DNA from: a virus
DNA length: 28,843 nt
Virus record (IMG/VR): IMGVR_UViG_3300042691_004361
Span: 1-28,843 of that record
Strand: one strand, 5' to 3'
Part shown: in pieces, positions 20,392-28,679 of the stretch
Numbering within the stretch: position 1 is the stretch's first letter
Layout: every line of letters starts with the position of its first letter
The notes under the pieces: generated by a model
What the model was told of the DNA's origin: nothing
What the model saw: the letters and a program-made list of their open reading frames with translations, nothing else
Databases searched by the model: none
Translations under genes and position numbers: made by a program

Positions 20392-20690
20392 TATTCTTCT
20401 CCTAGGATTATTACATGTGATGCATCTGGGCAAACCCAAGTGCAAGTTTCTTCATCAAGTGTTACCTCTGAGTGACACTCTGGATTAGGCGCAATGAAAG
20501 CATCGCGCCCTGCATCATAGGTATAACCAATGCCAGCAAAGTTCTTACGGATGTTTCCATTATAAGAAGTCTTTACCCAAGTTCCACCTAGTGAGTTCAT
20601 AAAGGCTTCGCCTTCATCTGGCTCGCTGTTATTTCCAACGAGTACACGGAGAACTGTGTTGTTCTCGTCAATCTCTGCCCAATGTGACAT
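20391..20690 (-). CDS. Conserved phage tail-region protein (MSHWAEID type)
   Basis: A 99-residue protein starting MSHWAEIDENNTVLRVLVG, with WVKTSYNGNIRKNFAGIGYTYDAGRDAFIAP in its middle (in parts: WVKTSYN, KNFAGIGYTYD, RDAFIAPNP) and CTWVCPD near the end. I recognise this pattern from small proteins near tail fibre genes of marine and freshwater phages. Function unknown. AAGGAG precedes the ATG. Confidence 0.75.
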   Translation of the reverse strand: MSHWAEIDENNTVLRVLVGNNSEPDEGEAFMNSLGGTWVKTSYNGNIRKNFAGIGYTYDAGRDAFIAPNPECHSEVTLDEETCTWVCPDASHVIILGEE

Positions 20691-20703
20691 TTATATTTTC
20701 TCC

Positions 20704-22089
20704 TTAACTTGCTATTGGGTATCTAATAATAACAATGCCTGAACCACCTGCTGCGCCGACTCCAGCACCACTTCTTTCAGAGGCACCACCACCACCGCCA
20801 GTATTTGCTATTCCTGCAACAGGGTTTTCAGTACCACCAACTTGATTAGCACCATTACCTCCACCGCCAACACCACCAGCGCCAATAGTTCCAGAAGAAT
20901 AAGCAGAACCACCTCCACCACCTGCAAGTTTATTACTAGAACCAGTGTTAGTTGCAGTCAACCAAGTAGAAAAGTTAATTGAATTGTAGGTATCTGTACC
21001 TGCTCCACCTGCTCCACCTGCAGACGATGAACCATTAGACCCAACCGCTGCTGCGCCTCCACCACCGCCAGAACCATAATATGGAGCGCCTGAATTACCT
21101 GCTGTTCCTCCAGCATAACCTTCTACTGGGCTGTAAGAGCCAGTATTTCCTGCGCCAAATAATGTTGAGTTATAAGATGGAGCGCCACCGCCAGAACCAC
21201 CCGCTTTACCAGTAAAGCCTACAAGGTCGTTGCGTGTGGAACCACCACCACCACCGCCAGATGTTGCAAAAGAGTTAAATGATGAAGCAACTCCATTAGT
21301 TCCAGCACCACCATTTACAACACCTCCAGCACCACCTGCGCCAATAACAACATTGTATGAAGTGGCAGTTAATGCTTGATTTGCGATTGCTCGTAAGCCA
21401 CCAGCACCACCTCCTGCTCCGTGATAGTAACCTCCTCCGCCACCACCACCTGCGACTACAAGATAATCACAAGTTAACGGTGTCTGTGGAACAAATGTGC
21501 CAGAGGTTAAGAAGGCGTGGTACCAGTAAGTTCCATCATTAGCAACAATGTTTCCACCAGTAGCCTTAGGTGCAGTCACTGGTGTGGTACCAAATGCTGC
21601 TATGCCATAGAGTGAGAAGGTTGAGCCTGCTACCAAGGTTGAATTTAAATGCGTTAATGTGATTGAGGTAATTGCATTAGTTGTAGTTGATAAACAAGCA
21701 AGCATAAACAATTCTCCAGCAGTACCATTTGTCTCAAGAGCGGTATCTACTGAAAATGATTTTTGGCTGCTAGATGTGTAATTTGGAATATAAATTTCCG
21801 AGTTAGAAAATGCATTAGCAGTCATTGAACTCGTATCAACATGTAATGAGTAAGCATCTGTTCCAGAAAGAGATGATACGGAAGAACCATTTCCGTAAAT
21901 TCTGCGCCAAGAATAACCAGTAGTTACTCCATTAAACTCAATTTTTACTGGGCTATCTGTTCCTGATGTTCTGCTACTAACTACAATTTTTAAATCGGTA
22001 TAACCCGTTTGTGGGATGTTGTCAAAGGTTACAGATGCTGCGGTTTGAGTAAGTTCGATAGTCTCTAGTAGTACATAATTCTCTGCCAT
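20704..22089 (-). CDS. Glycine-rich tail tip/adhesin protein 1
   Basis: A 461-residue protein in two parts. Residues 1-170 form a beta-rich domain (start MAENYVLLETIELTQ) ending in FSLYGIAAFG. A linker with GTYWYHAFLTSGTF leads to a glycine-rich domain of about 260 residues starting LVVAGGGGGGGYY and closing with GGSGIVIIRYPIAS. Such domains can fold as polyglycine-II helices at tail-fibre tips and bind host receptors. The N-terminal domain is repeated in the two genes upstream (22102-24028), so this is one of three related tip proteins. GGGAG precedes the ATG. Confidence 0.82.
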   Translation of the reverse strand: MAENYVLLETIELTQTAASVTFDNIPQTGYTDLKIVVSSRTSGTDSPVKIEFNGVTTGYSWRRIYGNGSSVSSLSGTDAYSLHVDTSSMTANAFSNSEIYIPNYTSSSQKSFSVDTALETNGTAGELFMLACLSTTTNAITSITLTHLNSTLVAGSTFSLYGIAAFGTTPVTAPKATGGNIVANDGTYWYHAFLTSGTFVPQTPLTCDYLVVAGGGGGGGYYHGAGGGAGGLRAIANQALTATSYNVVIGAGGAGGVVNGGAGTNGVASSFNSFATSGGGGGGSTRNDLVGFTGKAGGSGGGAPSYNSTLFGAGNTGSYSPVEGYAGGTAGNSGAPYYGSGGGGGAAAVGSNGSSSAGGAGGAGTDTYNSINFSTWLTATNTGSSNKLAGGGGGSAYSSGTIGAGGVGGGGNGANQVGGTENPVAGIANTGGGGGASERSGAGVGAAGGSGIVIIRYPIAS

Positions 22090-22101
22090 TATCTATCTCC
22101 C

Positions 22102-23457
22102 TTATTTCGCATATCTAACAATGACAACACCAGAGCCACCGTTACCGCCATTGTTTGGCCCATAGGTAGAACCACCACCTCCACCAGTTGCTTGAAGTGC
22201 ATTGTTGAAACTGGTGTAGTTTGTACCGATACCGCCACCACCATTAGGTCTAGTTGATGTACCAGTCTGTTGTCCGCCTGAGGCAAACCATACAGTTCCG
22301 CTTACATTGTGACCTGTATATGTTGCTAATCCCCAAGAAGAATATGTTGTAACTCCTGGCCCTGGAACACCTGGTGTTCCGCCGCTGTAGTTTGCACCAG
22401 CACCGCCAGCACTACCAGCACCGCCTGACGAAAGAAATACACCTGGCTGATGATAGCCAGCGCCACCTGCAAATCCTTGACCAGATGTATTTGCGCCACC
22501 TGCACCGCCACCAGTGTTTACAGCAGTTCCTCCACCGCCTCCAGAACCACCTGCTCCACCGTCACGAACGCTTTGTGTGTCGCTAAGCGCACCACCACCA
22601 CCTCCACCAACGGAAGCAGTTAGCGCACCAAATGCAGAATTGCCACCTTGTGCGCCACGAATACCTGTTGTGCCATCAGCACCGCAGTGACCTGCTCCGC
22701 CTCCAGCACCGACTATTACTGACTGTGCTGTAGAGATTGATTGTGATGAAAAAAGTTGAACACCACCCGCACCACCACCAGCAAGCGCACCTCCACCGCC
22801 ACCTGCAATAACAAGCACATCAGCAGTAAGTGGTTCTGTTGGCGTAAATGTTCCTGAGTATGGAAACGCATGATACCAATATGTAGAGTCTGAGTAAACA
22901 GCACCACCAGTTGCTTTAGCAGATGGTTCTGCATTATCCCAAGCCTTAATGCCGTAAATTGAAAATGTAGAACCAGCAAGAATATTACCCGTACTCATTG
23001 TTAGCGTAATACTTGTAATTGCTTCTGGAGATTTACGCCACATGCTTACTATTGCTTCTGTTCCAGTATAAGTAGGGGTAGTAGATGTAGCCCTATCCCC
23101 TCTAATTAAAAGGCTTTTAAATGTTGTTGTGTTTGCGTAATTAAAAATATTTATTCTTGTCATCTTTGTAAGAGCGTTTTCACAAGATGAATTCCAGTCA
23201 AGCCAAACATGATTTTGATTTGCTGTTCCAGAAGTTCTAGCAGATGAACCATTACCATCTATTCTTCGTGATGAATAATTAGTTGTAGTATCTGAGTTAA
23301 ATTGCATCCTTAAATAATCTTCGGTTACGGTTGAGCCATATTTACCTTTAATTTCTAAATGGGTATAACCAGAAATACCAGATAAATTAAATGTAACTGA
23401 CGGTGTTGAAGTCGCAACCGTCTCAGTTCTAAGCGCTACATAGGTATTGATTCCCAT
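22102..23457 (-). CDS. Glycine-rich tail tip/adhesin protein 2
   Basis: A 451-residue protein built like its neighbour at 20704-22089: a beta-rich domain of about 170 residues (MGINTYVALRTETVA to FSIYGIKAWD), a linker with STYWYHAFPYSGTF, and a glycine-rich region from LVIAGGGGGALAGGG to GGSGVVIVRYAK. The two share domain order and boundary motifs but differ clearly in sequence, suggesting an old duplication with diversified receptor binding. It starts one base after the previous gene's stop. Confidence 0.82.
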   Translation of the reverse strand: MGINTYVALRTETVATSTPSVTFNLSGISGYTHLEIKGKYGSTVTEDYLRMQFNSDTTTNYSSRRIDGNGSSARTSGTANQNHVWLDWNSSCENALTKMTRINIFNYANTTTFKSLLIRGDRATSTTPTYTGTEAIVSMWRKSPEAITSITLTMSTGNILAGSTFSIYGIKAWDNAEPSAKATGGAVYSDSTYWYHAFPYSGTFTPTEPLTADVLVIAGGGGGALAGGGAGGVQLFSSQSISTAQSVIVGAGGGAGHCGADGTTGIRGAQGGNSAFGALTASVGGGGGGALSDTQSVRDGGAGGSGGGGGTAVNTGGGAGGANTSGQGFAGGAGYHQPGVFLSSGGAGSAGGAGANYSGGTPGVPGPGVTTYSSWGLATYTGHNVSGTVWFASGGQQTGTSTRPNGGGGIGTNYTSFNNALQATGGGGGSTYGPNNGGNGGSGVVIVRYAK

Positions 23458-23458
23458 A

Positions 23459-24028
23459 TTATTTTACCCCGTACAATTCTATTTGAGAATACTGTGCAAA
23501 ATTTCCTGCAGATGATGTTAAGTCAATAGAACTAATAGCATTTAAATTACGCCAGTTTCCAGAGTTAAACTCTACATAACCAGTGCCGTTATTATCCCAG
23601 CCATATAAACCACGAGCAGTTTTAAATTTAGAAGTATTTGCATAATCAAATATATCTATAATTGCCACATTAAATGTGGTATCTTTTGTTCCTGCTGCAC
23701 CTGTATAGTAGTAAGAGTTTGTATTAGCAGTACCCATAGCGCCAACAGGACTACTTACTCCATCTCCATGTATATTATGGATTGAATAATTTGCAGCAGC
23801 ATCTGTGTTAAAGCGCATATATCCAGCACCTAAACCTGTGTACTTTGCAAACAACCTTACTTGCAAATGTTTATAGTTACCTGGAATACCAGCAAAGGTA
23901 ATAGTTGGTACAGAGGTAGCACCAACAGTTACTGTAGCCAATGCATCGTATGCGCCCTCAGGACTCCAAGGTGGTGTGAGATGCCCCGATATTCCAGAGG
24001 CAATAACGCCTGTTAATATCGGACTCAT
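23459..24028 (-). CDS. Tail tip protein lacking the glycine-rich domain
   Basis: A 189-residue beta-rich protein corresponding to the N-terminal domain of the two adjacent glycine-rich proteins. It shares the V-P-T-I-T-F strand, a KHLQVRLFAKYT block, GYMRFNTD, IDIFDYANTSKFK and the closing QIELYGVK (compare FSIYGIKA). It lacks the YWYHAF linker and glycine-rich part, so it may be a base or fold-only member. The start overlaps the previous stop as TAATG. Confidence 0.75.
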   Translation of the reverse strand: MSPILTGVIASGISGHLTPPWSPEGAYDALATVTVGATSVPTITFAGIPGNYKHLQVRLFAKYTGLGAGYMRFNTDAAANYSIHNIHGDGVSSPVGAMGTANTNSYYYTGAAGTKDTTFNVAIIDIFDYANTSKFKTARGLYGWDNNGTGYVEFNSGNWRNLNAISSIDLTSSAGNFAQYSQIELYGVK

Positions 24029-24486
24029 TATTCGATGTCACCAACCACATAGAATACTGTGGCAGATTCAGCCACGACAGTTGCTGCAGAATATTGAGCG
24101 CGTAGGGCTGGAGCAGTTGCTGTAGCACCAACAGAGTTGATTGTAACTCCTGAGCCTTGAGCAAATGTAACCTGACCAGCACCCTTTTGGATAACTGTGA
24201 TTCTATCTCCAGCAGAGAATACTGATGGCGGAACGGTAATTGTGATTGCGCCAGCATTGTTTGCTGTAACCACATTGTCTGCATCAGTTAATGCAAGAGT
24301 ATATGTTGTGCCAGTTTGTGCGTTTAAACTGTTGCGCTGCTTTGATAGCGGGAAGCCACCAGCAGTTGAACCATCGTGTACGACAACTGTATCTTTATCT
24401 GTATCTACCGTTAGTTCAGCCAGCAAGCCTGTGAAGGATGAGTGCTGCGCTGTTGTACCTCTACGGCGCTGAAATGCAAATGACAT
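24028..24486 (-). CDS. Tail fibre/tropism-determinant-like protein
   Basis: A 152-residue protein starting MSFAFQRRRGTTAQHSSF, followed by LLAELTVDTDKDTVVVHDGST and GGFPL. This N-terminal pattern (RRGTT, then G/AELTVDTD, VVVHDG) matches the trimerising N-domain of the Mtd type found in many phage receptor-binding proteins. The C-terminal half is beta-rich (ITITVPPSVFSAGDRITV, ATVFYVVGD). The start at 24486 forms TAATG with the previous stop. Confidence 0.78.
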   Translation of the reverse strand: MSFAFQRRRGTTAQHSSFTGLLAELTVDTDKDTVVVHDGSTAGGFPLSKQRNSLNAQTGTTYTLALTDADNVVTANNAGAITITVPPSVFSAGDRITVIQKGAGQVTFAQGSGVTINSVGATATAPALRAQYSAATVVAESATVFYVVGDIE

Positions 24487-25934
24487 TAGATTGTTCCCCA
24501 ATCCGCTAGACTTACCCACAAGGCTGATGTGCCGTTATTACCTAAGAAATAACCATTGACTCCTGCAGAGATTGCGGGTATGTAACTCGCTGCTTCGGAG
24601 GCACTGGCTGCAGCAGATGCTGCGCTTGTTGCTGCTGCAGTAGCAGATGCTGCTGCAGATGTTGCAGATGATGCTGCTGCTGTGGCTGATGCAGATGCAC
24701 TAGAAGCCGAAGTTGCAGCAGAAGTGGCAGATGTTGCAGCCGATGCAGCGCTAGTCGTTGCCGAACTAGCAGCAGCGGTTGCATTATCTGTCAAAGTTGA
24801 GATTGATACATAAGGGCCTGTGCTTGTATCCGCTGTTGTAACGCTTCCCATGTCGCGGACAAGACCCGTTCCAGCCTGACCCAGTGTGGACTGATAGGAA
24901 AGGTCAGCCGATGTAGCGCTAGTTGCTGCAGATGAAGCAGAAGCAGCAGCGTTAGTAGCAGATGTAGATGCAGCGCTTGCACTGTTAGCAGCGTTTGTCG
25001 CGCTAGTTGCAGCAGCCGTTGCGCTGTTAGCAGCAGCAGTGGCATACCCTGCGATTGTTGATACTGAGTTAGCAGCAGCGGTAGCGCTGGCTGCAGCACT
25101 GGTTGCAGAATCAGCAGCATTGGTAGCGCTGGTAGCAGCAGCACTTGCGCTGTTGGCTGCAGCAGTTGCTGATGTGGCAGCAGCCGATGCAGAGTTTGCT
25201 GCAGCAGTAGCAGAGTTGGCTGCACTTGTAGCACTATTTGCAGCAGATGTAGCACTTACTGCAGCAGAGGCTGCGCTAATAGCAGCGCTTGTTGCTGAGC
25301 CAAGGATGCTATCTACATAGTTCTTTGGTGTAGCAGATGTGTCAACCATGCCTGCGCTAGACAATCCAGTGATAACTGGGCTACCTGAAATGGTAGGGCT
25401 AGTGATTGTAGGACTTACAAAGGTTGCGCTGGTTGCTGTGAACGAGCCAGTAAATGTACCTGCTGAATAAGTCTTACGAGTAAGAGTTTGAATTTTATCT
25501 GTACCGACAACAACGCCATCTCCTGACTGCAAGCCATGAACATGTGTCTGACCAGCGGCGGTAAGGATAGCCTCATCAATGTTATAGCCACGAGCAGCGA
25601 TATGGTTTTCTGTATCTCGAAAGTCACGACCAGATACACCGTGCCTTACCACTGCACCAGCGGAGTGAGCCACTGCCTGTGTATTGTCAGAGCCACGAGT
25701 TACTGTAAGTGTTGTTCCGCTACCAGCGGTAACAGTAACTACTTCTTCTTTAGAAGTGTCTGGGTCAACAATGAGTGTGAACGGATATGAAGTTGGGAAA
25801 CCGCTAACAGAGCCTACAATGAAAGAAGTGTTTGACTGCCCTTGTGACTGTGCGGGGATTGATGAACCTAGTGCGGTTTCTACTGCCGTTGAGGAGTAAT
25901 ACCGCGCTGGTGAGCCTGGGTCGCCTGCTGCCAT
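24486..25934 (-). CDS. Ala/Ser-rich tail fibre
   Basis: A 482-residue fibre. Residues 1-200 form a beta-rich N-terminal part (FTLIVDPDTSKEEVVTVTAG, a pattern of phage tail attachment domains), followed by about 230 residues of A/S/T-rich heptad-like repeats (SATSAANSATAAANSASAAA), interrupted once near residues 320-360 by a DMGSVTTADTSTGPYVS segment. The last 30 residues (YIPAISAGVNGYFLGNNG) form the tip. The shaft is probably a coiled coil. It lies directly upstream of the tip proteins. Confidence 0.85.
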   Translation of the reverse strand: MAAGDPGSPARYYSSTAVETALGSSIPAQSQGQSNTSFIVGSVSGFPTSYPFTLIVDPDTSKEEVVTVTAGSGTTLTVTRGSDNTQAVAHSAGAVVRHGVSGRDFRDTENHIAARGYNIDEAILTAAGQTHVHGLQSGDGVVVGTDKIQTLTRKTYSAGTFTGSFTATSATFVSPTITSPTISGSPVITGLSSAGMVDTSATPKNYVDSILGSATSAAISAASAAVSATSAANSATSAANSATAAANSASAAATSATAAANSASAAATSATNAADSATSAAASATAAANSVSTIAGYATAAANSATAAATSATNAANSASAASTSATNAAASASSAATSATSADLSYQSTLGQAGTGLVRDMGSVTTADTSTGPYVSISTLTDNATAAASSATTSAASAATSATSAATSASSASASATAAASSATSAAASATAAATSAASAAASASEAASYIPAISAGVNGYFLGNNGTSALWVSLADWGTI

Positions 25935-25942
25935 TTTTTACC

Positions 25943-26836
25943 TTATCTCTGATAGTGGGAACGAATTGGATAGTCACGGCGCTGTCTGTCCGAGACTTCC
26001 TTTAAACGCTGGTTGTAGATACTAAAGAGGAACTTGGATGCGTTCTGTCCAGAACCTGCTGGTCGCACGCCATCAAGGGCATCTGCCATAGCAGACTGTG
26101 GCCCAAGGCGTGATGGGTCTAAGAAGGAAATCATACGAAACGCAGCACCATAGATAGCAACATCTTCTGAATAAGATGGTAGTCCAGTTACTGTTGCATA
26201 GTCATCGGTGTTGTTTACTAAGAGGCTAGGGGCTGCACGGTAAACAACATGGATTGTTTGTCCAGGCACAATTCCTGCATATACGCTGATGCTCTTTGTG
26301 GATGGAAACGCATCTGCTTCTGCAGACTTATCTATGGTGTACGCACGAGTTGGCATCCACTCTTTTGTTGGCCCGATTGTTGAGTATGTAACTGCAATCG
26401 TGTCATCAAAGTCTGCTGGCAACTCGTATGTTGTACGGGCTGCAATGAAGTCAAAGTCAGTTGACTGGACTCCAAAGACTGATGGATACATCGCCTGGAT
26501 AGTGTCGTTGATAGCGTTCTTGATTTCCTGGCGTGGAAAGATTGGGCTAGCCATAACCTTTGAATTGGCATCATGGGCTGCTGCAGTAGTGTTACGCTGG
26601 CCACGACCCCAAGGTGCCAATGTCAAAGTGTTTGCCACATTGTCAGTATTGTTGACAAATAGAATCTCGTCATTAATCTGGATGTAACCACGCCCAAAGA
26701 CGGAAGCATCGGCTACCGACAAGGTTGTGGCTGTGCTAGTAGCAGAGGCAGTCAGCCATGAAGTTGGCTCTGAGTTCTCTGTATAGCCATGAAGGACAGA
26801 CTCAACGCGGTCTGCTAGTTGACCGAAGTTACTCAT
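25943..26836 (-). CDS. Head-tail connector or tail-tube-type protein
   Basis: A 297-residue protein. The N-terminal third has FGQLADRVESVLHGY, then TTLSVADASVFGRGYIQINDEILFV and LAPWGRGQRNTTAAAHDAN, a beta-domain pattern seen in actinophage structural proteins. A middle helical section (FPRQEIKNAINDTIQAMYP) and a C-terminal section (YELPADFDDTIAV, PGQTIHVVYRAAPSLLV) follow. The position between small virion proteins and fibres suggests an adaptor or tail-tubular protein. AAGGAG lies upstream and the start overlaps the previous stop as ATGA. Confidence 0.65.
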   Translation of the reverse strand: MSNFGQLADRVESVLHGYTENSEPTSWLTASATSTATTLSVADASVFGRGYIQINDEILFVNNTDNVANTLTLAPWGRGQRNTTAAAHDANSKVMASPIFPRQEIKNAINDTIQAMYPSVFGVQSTDFDFIAARTTYELPADFDDTIAVTYSTIGPTKEWMPTRAYTIDKSAEADAFPSTKSISVYAGIVPGQTIHVVYRAAPSLLVNNTDDYATVTGLPSYSEDVAIYGAAFRMISFLDPSRLGPQSAMADALDGVRPAGSGQNASKFLFSIYNQRLKEVSDRQRRDYPIRSHYQR

Positions 26837-27099
26837 GCGTTAATGCTCCTTAAAGCATCCACAGCCGATAACCCGCTGGTGCCAGCAAGTTCGTTGCAGA
26901 TAGCGTTTAAACTCTTGTAGTCGTTTGGGCTACGGGAGGCACTAGCCTTGAGATTAAGGGCAGCAATAAGTCCCAACCCATTTGTACCAGCCCATGCGTT
27001 GGCAGCCCCTTGTGGGGCCTTGTAGTCCGTATAGACGGTGATTCCTGAGAGGCGATTGAGTTCGTCTGTCAGTGTGCTTCCTGCTGCTCCTGTTGCCAT
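26833..27099 (-). CDS. Small virion-region protein (88 aa)
   Basis: An 88-residue protein starting MATGAAGSTLTDELNRLSG and ending LAGTSGLSAVDALRSINA. It is rich in Gly, Ala, Leu and Asn, with no Cys outside one at about residue 67 and no membrane segment. I recall similar short proteins in the structural blocks of actinophages, but no function. The start overlaps the previous stop as TAATG. GTTTAAAC (26905-26912) lies inside and reads Leu-Asn. Confidence 0.7.
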   Translation of the reverse strand: MATGAAGSTLTDELNRLSGITVYTDYKAPQGAANAWAGTNGLGLIAALNLKASASRSPNDYKSLNAICNELAGTSGLSAVDALRSINA

Positions 27100-27257
27100 T
27101 ACTTAGCCTTTCTCCGTGCTGCTGCGTTATCCACAAGATTTGGATATGGTCTGCCAGCCTTCTTCGCTGCAGCCTTAGCCTTAGCCTTCTGTGCTGGAGT
27201 CAGAGGTGTTGATTTCTTCTTAGGGTTTGGTTTATCCCAAAATGCTTTCTTCTTCAC
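27099..27257 (-). CDS. Small Lys-rich protein with GTG start (52 aa)
   Basis: A 52-residue, very basic protein with KKKAFWDKPNPKKKST at the start and QKAKAKAAAKKAGRPYPN in the middle. The GTG start overlaps the previous stop as GTGA and its own stop overlaps the next start as TAATG, a strong sign of a real gene. It resembles the other small basic proteins of the structural block and may help with DNA condensation or head assembly, by inference. Confidence 0.7.
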   Translation of the reverse strand: MKKKAFWDKPNPKKKSTPLTPAQKAKAKAAAKKAGRPYPNLVDNAAARRKAK

Positions 27258-27511
27258 CACTTCACCTTGTCTGCCCAATACGCTGCGCTCATCTTGCCTT
27301 TGGCAATGTTCTTAGCGTGACGGGCCTTAAATGATTTCTGTCGGGCAGATGGCTTTCTATCGCCAGTGACTCCCTGTTGACCAAAGCGAATAGTCTTAAC
27401 CTGTGTGCCTTCCTTAGCCACAACAACATGTGACTTGGTTGGATGGCTAGGCGTACGCTTTGGTTTATTAAAGCCAGATACTCCTGCTCGCTTTAGTCTA
27501 GGGTCTGTCAT
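27254..27511 (-). CDS. Small basic phage protein of the PKRTPSHPTKSHVV type
   Basis: An 85-residue basic protein, MTDPRLKRAGVSGFNKPKR at the start, then HPTKSHVVVAKEGTQVKTIRFG (in parts: SHVVVAKEG, KTIRFGQQG) and RHAKNIAKGKMSAAYWADKVKW at the end. I recognise this pattern from cyanophage and other aquatic phage proteins of unknown function (DUF6321-like), usually near portal and capsid genes. The first ATG follows the previous stop directly. Confidence 0.82.
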   Translation of the reverse strand: MTDPRLKRAGVSGFNKPKRTPSHPTKSHVVVAKEGTQVKTIRFGQQGVTGDRKPSARQKSFKARHAKNIAKGKMSAAYWADKVKW

Positions 27512-27922
27512 TTAGCGATTCATGTTATCTAGGCCACCGCCACCAATAGCGCCACCACGAAGTCCACCACCACGAGGGCGAACCTTAATAACTGGCTTCT
27601 TCTTCTCGCCAATAGATGATGCTGTTACAGGCTTTGTTGCACCGCGACCTGTTGTAAGTGGTTTTTTGTTTTGCTCTTTAATAATCTTAGCGTTTGCTTT
27701 TTTATCATTGGCTACCTTAATTTCAAGAGCCTTAATTCTGTCAGCAAGCGCTCTCGCTTCCTTTAACTGTGCTGGTGTTAAAGACTTACGCGGTGGATTT
27801 GGCAAGCCAGAAAGAATCTGCTTACCAAGAACTGATACTGATGGGCTAATTACTTGTCTTACCACACCGCCAGGATTTCCTCCTGGGCGTGCTGGCTTTG
27901 GTGTTGATTTCTTTATTGCCAT
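27512..27922 (-). CDS. Basic Gly/Pro-rich virion-region protein
   Basis: A 136-residue basic protein with a Pro/Gly-rich start (KPARPGGNPGGVVRQV), a central charged helix (TPAQLKEARALADRIKALE) and a Lys-rich, Gly-rich end (RPRGGGLRGGAIGGGG). It is probably largely disordered except for the helix. AAGGGG precedes the ATG. Function unknown; the position suggests a structural or DNA-binding role. Confidence 0.68.
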   Translation of the reverse strand: MAIKKSTPKPARPGGNPGGVVRQVISPSVSVLGKQILSGLPNPPRKSLTPAQLKEARALADRIKALEIKVANDKKANAKIIKEQNKKPLTTGRGATKPVTASSIGEKKKPVIKVRPRGGGLRGGAIGGGGLDNMNR

Positions 27923-27940
27923 TTTATTTCCCCTTTTTCC

Positions 27941-28117
27941 TTACATATCCTCGTAGTTGTCATCCATCTCAAGGTTTGAGTTTTTTCCACCCTCACCTAA
28001 ACGCTGGATTGGTTTGTTGTATTGCGCTACATTTGCTGGAGTTGGAGCAGAATTAACTTTTCTGCCACCTACACCATATGGGCTGACTGTTCCGTAGCAT
28101 CCACACTTAATGCACAT
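27941..28117 (-). CDS. Small Cys-containing protein (58 aa)
   Basis: A 58-residue protein starting MCIKCGCYGTVSPYG. Three Cys within the first seven residues may bind a metal. The rest is Pro/Gly/Asn-rich and ends MDDNYEDM. AAGGAG lies six bases before the ATG at 28117, which is why this start is preferred over one 39 bases upstream. It overlaps the hydrolase gene by 11 bases. Function unknown. Confidence 0.65.
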   Translation of the reverse strand: MCIKCGCYGTVSPYGVGGRKVNSAPTPANVAQYNKPIQRLGEGGKNSNLEMDDNYEDM

Positions 28118-28670
28118 TTCTGCTCCTTTGGATTGATAACTGTATTTTTCCTCCAACTGAATCGTTGTAATCAGAGGAAATCTTTATAGCCTTTATTGCT
28201 GCTGCTTCGGCAGATTCAAGGTCGGTAGGCTCTAGGACAGCCACTGCACCAAGTGCTGTAGCACCGCCTGCTCCTATACCGTAGTAACCCTTGTCATCTT
28301 GTGACCAAGAAAAATAATGGTCAACTTCAAATATCTTGCCGTTGATAACAAAGAGGGCATCCCATCCAGACTCTTTATCAGCAGCATCAATGACATATCC
28401 ATTGGCTATCATTGCTGCGCGAAGTGATGGCAATACGGTGCCAACAAGAAAAGAAACTGGGTCTTTGGTGTATGCAATTTTAGGTGGAGTCCAGCAGTAC
28501 GCTGCAATATCTGCAGCCTGTGAATCTCCAGCGAAAGCATAAACATATCCAGCCTTCTCAAATATCTTGAGCATGCTGTCTGCTTCATACTTTCTTCCGT
28601 TGTAGGTAATCAAGGAATCTGCTGCAATTACTGCACAGTTATCCAACTGGATACCTACTATGGCTGTCAT
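28107..28670 (-). CDS. Proteasome-beta/HslV-like Ntn hydrolase
   Basis: A 187-residue protein whose start MTAIVGIQLDNCAVIAADS matches the proteasome-beta/HslV fold. Thr2 would be the nucleophile after Met removal. Numbered from that Thr, Asp18 is position 17 and Lys35 is position 34, matching the Thr1-Asp17-Lys33 triad with one inserted residue. YVYAFAGDSQAAD fits the next strand-helix, and GYYGIGAGGATALGA fits the conserved glycine-rich strand with its Ser/Gly site. No ATPase partner (HslU-like) is visible. It lies among virion genes, so a role in head protein processing or in degrading host proteins is possible. Confidence 0.8.
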   Translation of the reverse strand: MTAIVGIQLDNCAVIAADSLITYNGRKYEADSMLKIFEKAGYVYAFAGDSQAADIAAYCWTPPKIAYTKDPVSFLVGTVLPSLRAAMIANGYVIDAADKESGWDALFVINGKIFEVDHYFSWSQDDKGYYGIGAGGATALGAVAVLEPTDLESAEAAAIKAIKISSDYNDSVGGKIQLSIQRSRNVH

Positions 28671-28679
28671 GCTTACCCC

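Larger units (their letters stand above)
1067..26912. repeat. Dispersed 8-bp palindrome GTTTAAAC, 37 exact copies
   Basis: Copies start at 1067, 4228, 4869, 5312, 5691, 5923, 6101, 6281, 6560, 6748, 6942, 7160, 7395, 7862, 8210, 8388, 8436, 8521, 8931, 9406, 9704, 10315, 10696, 10972, 11032, 11298, 12146, 12526, 12854, 13248, 14381, 17197, 18120, 19742, 20121, 24322 and 26905. An 8-bp word is expected about 0.4-0.5 times in this length. Nine copies are intergenic, six hold gene stops and 22 lie inside genes: 16 read Leu-Asn and six Phe-Lys. Many extend to TGTTTAAACA, and 7392-7405 is a 14-bp palindrome. The likely binding partner is a dimeric protein. Confidence 0.95.

Noticed and set aside
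24542-25255. Leu/Gln-rich open frames on the minus strand inside the fibre gene
   Set aside because: These are alternative readings of the same GC-poor repeats and look low-complexity in a way real proteins rarely do.
25039-25320. Ala-rich open frame on the plus strand
   Set aside because: It is the complement of the Ala/Ser-rich fibre repeats; composition alone keeps the frame open.
27522-27956. A 144-codon open frame on the plus strand
   Set aside because: Antisense to the basic Gly/Pro-rich gene, which has a good ribosome binding site and operon context.
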